Positions 3,781 to 5,818 of a stretch of DNA of 5,818 nt are shown piece by piece. This stretch comes from JBOGVA01 sp050692195 (GTDB lineage: Bacteria > Actinomycetota > UBA4738): positions 1 to 5,818 of the forward strand of contig JBOGVA010000092.1 of assembly GCA_050692195.1 (NCBI GenBank), given 5' to 3'. Positions within the stretch are counted from its first letter, which is position 1, and every line of letters starts with the position of its first letter. The notes below the pieces were generated by a model that searched no databases, was not told the DNA's origin, and saw nothing but the letters and a program-made list of their open reading frames with translations. The translations under genes were made by a program, and so were the position numbers.

Positions 3781-4917
3781 TTAGTCGAGGTAGTCGCGCA
3801 GTTGCCGCGCCCTCGACGGGTGGCGGAGCTTGCACAGCGTCTTGGACTCGATCTGACGGATCCGCTCCCGCGTCACGCCGAAGACCCGGCCGACCACCTC
3901 GAGCGTCGTGGGGTGCCCGCCGAGCAGACCGAACCGCATCTGGATGATGCGCTTCTCCCGGTCGTCGAGGGTATGCAGGACCGTCTCGACCTGCTCCTGG
4001 AGCAGGGTCTTGGTGGCCGCGTCGGGGAGCGGCACCGCGTCCCGGTCCTCGATGAAGTCGCCCAGCCTGGTGCCCTCCTGGTCGCCGACGGGCGTCTCCA
4101 AGGAGATGGGAGCTCGGCCGAGCCCGAGGATCTGTCGGACCCGTCCCGCCGACAGGCCGACGTGCCTGCCGATCTCTCCCGGATCCGGGTCCCGCCTCAG
4201 GGTCTGGACCAGCTCCCGCTGGGCCCGAGCGACCTTGTTCAGGTACTCCGTAATGTGCACGGGGATGCGGATCGTCCGGGACTGGTCGGCGATGGCCCGG
4301 GTGATGGCCTGCCGGATCCACCACGTCGCGTAGGTGGAGAACTTGTAGCCCCTCGTGTAATCGAACTTCTCGACGGCCCGGATCAAGCCCAGGTTCCCCT
4401 CCTGAGCCAGGTCGAGGAACAGCATCCCCCGCCCCGCGTACCGCTTGGCCATGGCCACCACCAGCCGGAGGTTCGCCTCGATCAGCCTCCCCCGGGCCCG
4501 TCCCACATCGGCCGCCACGCGGCGGAGGAAGAAGGTGGCCTCAGCCCGGGACCGGGGCAGGTAGCCTCGCGAGACGGTTTCCTGCCCGATGCCCTCGCGG
4601 CGCAGGTTCTTCTCCGGGTCGAGCTGGTGCGCGCGGATGCGGAGCACGGCCTTGACGAGCTGCTGGAAGCGCCGTCGGTCGAGCCCATTGCTCCGCTCCA
4701 CGGGCAGCAGGTCGGCCGCCAGCTGGCCGCCCTCGATCCGCATCGCCAGATCGACCTCTTGCGCCGCGGTCAGGAGCGGAACCTTCCCGATCTCCCGGAG
4801 GTACATTCGGACGGAGTCGTGGGTGGCGCCACTCGTCTGCCGGGCCTCGCGGGGAGACGCCGCTGTCCGGCCGGCAAACGCGGTGGGCTTCTTCAAGTTT
4901 TGTCGGCAGTCTCCCAT
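3781..4917 (-). CDS. RpoD/SigA-family sigma-70 factor (group 1/2)
   Basis: This 378-aa sigma subunit directs RNA polymerase to -10/-35 promoters. Region 1.2 is DSVRMYLREIGKVPLLTAAQEVDLA (34-58). Region 2 spans about 145-220 with LIEANLRLVVAMAKRY, FLDLAQEGNLGLIRAVEKFDY, YKFSTYATWWIRQAITRAIA and the RTIRIPVH end of region 2.4/3.0. Region 3 follows (222-290), then region 4 with TTLEVVGRVFGVTRERIRQIESKTLCKLRHPSRARQ, the -35-binding helix, ending in RDYLD. Region 1.1, typical of many primary factors, is missing, and about 65 residues separate regions 1.2 and 2.1, more than in compact group 2 factors. Start ATG 4917 is chosen for AGAGG at 4929-4925, 7 nt upstream; the frame stays open far upstream only because of high GC. 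It may be the primary factor of a deep actinobacterial lineage or an alternative housekeeping-like factor; sequence alone does not decide. Confidence 0.9.
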   Translation of the reverse strand: MGDCRQNLKKPTAFAGRTAASPREARQTSGATHDSVRMYLREIGKVPLLTAAQEVDLAMRIEGGQLAADLLPVERSNGLDRRRFQQLVKAVLRIRAHQLDPEKNLRREGIGQETVSRGYLPRSRAEATFFLRRVAADVGRARGRLIEANLRLVVAMAKRYAGRGMLFLDLAQEGNLGLIRAVEKFDYTRGYKFSTYATWWIRQAITRAIADQSRTIRIPVHITEYLNKVARAQRELVQTLRRDPDPGEIGRHVGLSAGRVRQILGLGRAPISLETPVGDQEGTRLGDFIEDRDAVPLPDAATKTLLQEQVETVLHTLDDREKRIIQMRFGLLGGHPTTLEVVGRVFGVTRERIRQIESKTLCKLRHPSRARQLRDYLD

Positions 4918-5094
4918 AGTGCCGCCTCTGCCGTGCGGACCGGCGGGGTCAGCCGTCTGTTCGTTGCCAGTTCTCGCAGCGCCTGGTGGGGCATGACGCT
5001 TCCACGTCGGATGCGCGAGCAGTACGGCAGGCGTTCCTGCCCCCACTAGCCAAAGCTTCTTGTTGGCGGACCATCGCCGAGGCCCGCTTGACGG
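4918..5094. other. Divergent intergenic region, sigma gene / methyltransferase gene
   Basis: About 180 bp separate the two divergent starts and should hold promoters for both. On the minus strand only the Shine-Dalgarno of the sigma gene is clear; no convincing -10/-35 pair was found for it. On the plus strand a -10-like box lies at 5095-5100. TTGACG at 5088-5093 resembles a -35 but has no -10 at the right distance. Confidence 0.4.
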
Positions 5095-5106
5095 TAGCCT
5101 AGATGA
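5095..5106 (+). promoter_or_regulatory. -10-like TAGCCT, possible leaderless start of the methyltransferase mRNA
   Basis: TAGCCT (TANNNT pattern) at 5095-5100 ends 6 nt before GTG 5107, the spacing expected if transcription starts on the first base of the start codon. No Shine-Dalgarno precedes either candidate start codon, which favours a leaderless transcript. The -35 region is weak. Confidence 0.35.
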
Positions 5107-5818
5107 GTGTTCGGGCTCACGCGGGCGAACCTCCGGCACCTCCTGAGCATGCTCCGTCTCGGGACCCGCCCGGCCGTGACGGTCTACGAGAGCCTCGGCA
5201 CCGACTTCTTCCTGGCCCCGGCACCCGGCTGGCTGAACCTCGGGTGGTGGGAGGGGGAGGGGAGCGAGGAGGAGGCTCCGCGTGCCCCCGAGCGCCTGGT
5301 CGAGATCCTCGCCGACCCTCTCCCTCGGGGCGCCGCGATCCTGGATGTCGCGAACGGCCTCGGCGCCCAGGACCCCGTGATCTCGCGGGTGACGGCGCCC
5401 CGCCTGCTCGTTGCTGTGAACCTCACCGAGTTCCAGCTCCGGGCCGGGCGTGAGCGCCTCTCGTCGGCGGAGGCGCACCCGGTGGTCGCCGACGCGATCC
5501 GCCTCCCCTTCGGCGACGCCTCCTTCGAGGGGTTGATCTGCGTGGAGGCGGCGTTCCACTTCCGGTCTCGCGCGGCTTTCTTCGGGGAGGCCCTTCGAGT
5601 GCTCCGGCCGGGCGGGGTCCTGTCCATGTCGGACGTGACCGTCGAGCGGCGGCCGAGGACACTTCGGGACGCCGCGGCCGGGCTCCTGCTGCTGCGGATA
5701 TGGGGGATGCGCTCCCGGCAGCTCGCGAGCGCTGGACGCGTCGCCGGGCTGGCGGAGGCGGCCGGGTTCACCGACGTCCGCGTCGAGCTGTGCGCCGCCC
5801 GCACGATCGACCCGGCGC
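5107..5818 (+). CDS. Class I SAM-dependent methyltransferase (3' end outside window)
   Basis: The frame runs 237 codons to the window edge with no stop, so the C-terminus is missing. It is a Methyltransf_11-type Rossmann methyltransferase that would transfer a methyl group from S-adenosylmethionine. Motif I is ILDVANGLGAQDPVI (78-92); the usual acidic residue ending beta-2 is replaced by N in VAVNLTEFQL (102-111), as in relatives of the tocopherol/MitM type. ADAIRLPFGDASFEGLICVEAAFHF (128-152) covers the adenine-binding and motif II region, and ALRVLRPGGVLSMSDV (162-177) is motif III. The aromatic-rich N-terminal stretch PGWLNLGWWEG (40-50) fits small-molecule or lipid methyltransferases. Start GTG 5107 is preferred to ATG 5149 because VFGLTRANLRHLLSMLRLGTRP looks like genuine coding sequence and a -10 box is correctly placed. 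The substrate is unknown. It is divergent from the sigma gene. Confidence 0.85.
   Translation, partial: MFGLTRANLRHLLSMLRLGTRPAVTVYESLGTDFFLAPAPGWLNLGWWEGEGSEEEAPRAPERLVEILADPLPRGAAILDVANGLGAQDPVISRVTAPRLLVAVNLTEFQLRAGRERLSSAEAHPVVADAIRLPFGDASFEGLICVEAAFHFRSRAAFFGEALRVLRPGGVLSMSDVTVERRPRTLRDAAAGLLLLRIWGMRSRQLASAGRVAGLAEAAGFTDVRVELCAARTIDPA

Noticed and set aside
3700..5049. Plus-strand 449-aa open frame
   Set aside because: It is the antisense of the sigma factor gene, kept open by high GC; it has no motif and an Arg/Pro/Asp-rich composition.
5088..5116. TTGACG as a -35 box for the methyltransferase promoter
   Set aside because: No -10-like hexamer at 16-18 nt downstream (the bases there are GC-rich), and it would place the transcript start inside the gene.
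5103..5453. Plus-strand 116-aa frame from ATG 5103
   Set aside because: Wrong frame relative to the methyltransferase; the product is Arg/Pro/Gly-rich with no motif.
4918..5559. N-terminal extension of the sigma factor to 592 residues
   Set aside because: The added part is antisense to the methyltransferase gene and low-complexity; region 1.2 follows ATG 4917 closely and that ATG has a Shine-Dalgarno.

Overview
The window looks like high-GC bacterial DNA, most likely from Actinomycetota. The codons are strongly GC-ending. The sigma factor has the actinobacterial form of region 4 (RERIRQIESKTLCKLRHPSR), and two genes have promoter-to-start spacings typical of leaderless mRNAs. No species can be named from the sequence alone.

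Left part (1-3356): two 3' halves of CAU-anticodon tRNA genes (254-295 and 3310-3356) lie in direct orientation about 3.06 kb apart, and neither has a recognisable 5' half. Such halves are what tyrosine-recombinase integration into a tRNA gene leaves at the far end of each inserted element. The DNA between them carries a bicistronic AbiE-type toxin-antitoxin module (558-2309), a small TfoX N-terminal-domain protein (2426-2770) and about 540 bp with no convincing gene up to the second half-tRNA. No integrase gene is present. Paired GTCCCGC motifs spaced 11 nt apart lie near both ends of this segment (358-375 and 3187-3204) and again just beyond it (3419-3436). In the two copies downstream of the half-tRNAs, the motif begins exactly 63 nt after the tRNA discriminator base. 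I read the segment as an integrase-less, cis-mobilizable-type cassette (CIME-like). It would sit in a tandem array of elements, with the end of a different element on its left (1-253, with GTGCTAAC and GRACGGCAC repeats) and an end homologous to its own left end on its right (3357-3436).

Right part (3437-5818): about 340 bp with no supported gene but with three hairpins is followed by a complete RpoD/SigA-family sigma factor on the minus strand (3781-4917). A class I SAM-dependent methyltransferase is divergently transcribed from it and runs off the right edge (5107-5818). I cannot tell whether these two genes are host chromosome or cargo of a third element.

How the genes work together: the antitoxin and toxin ORFs are adjacent (TAA directly followed by ATG), with a strong Shine-Dalgarno for the toxin inside the antitoxin gene. 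Inverted repeats upstream of the leaderless antitoxin start are candidate autoregulatory operators. Such a module could stabilise a cassette that has no integrase of its own. No new enzymatic system is evident; the most unusual feature is the tRNA-bounded accretion structure.
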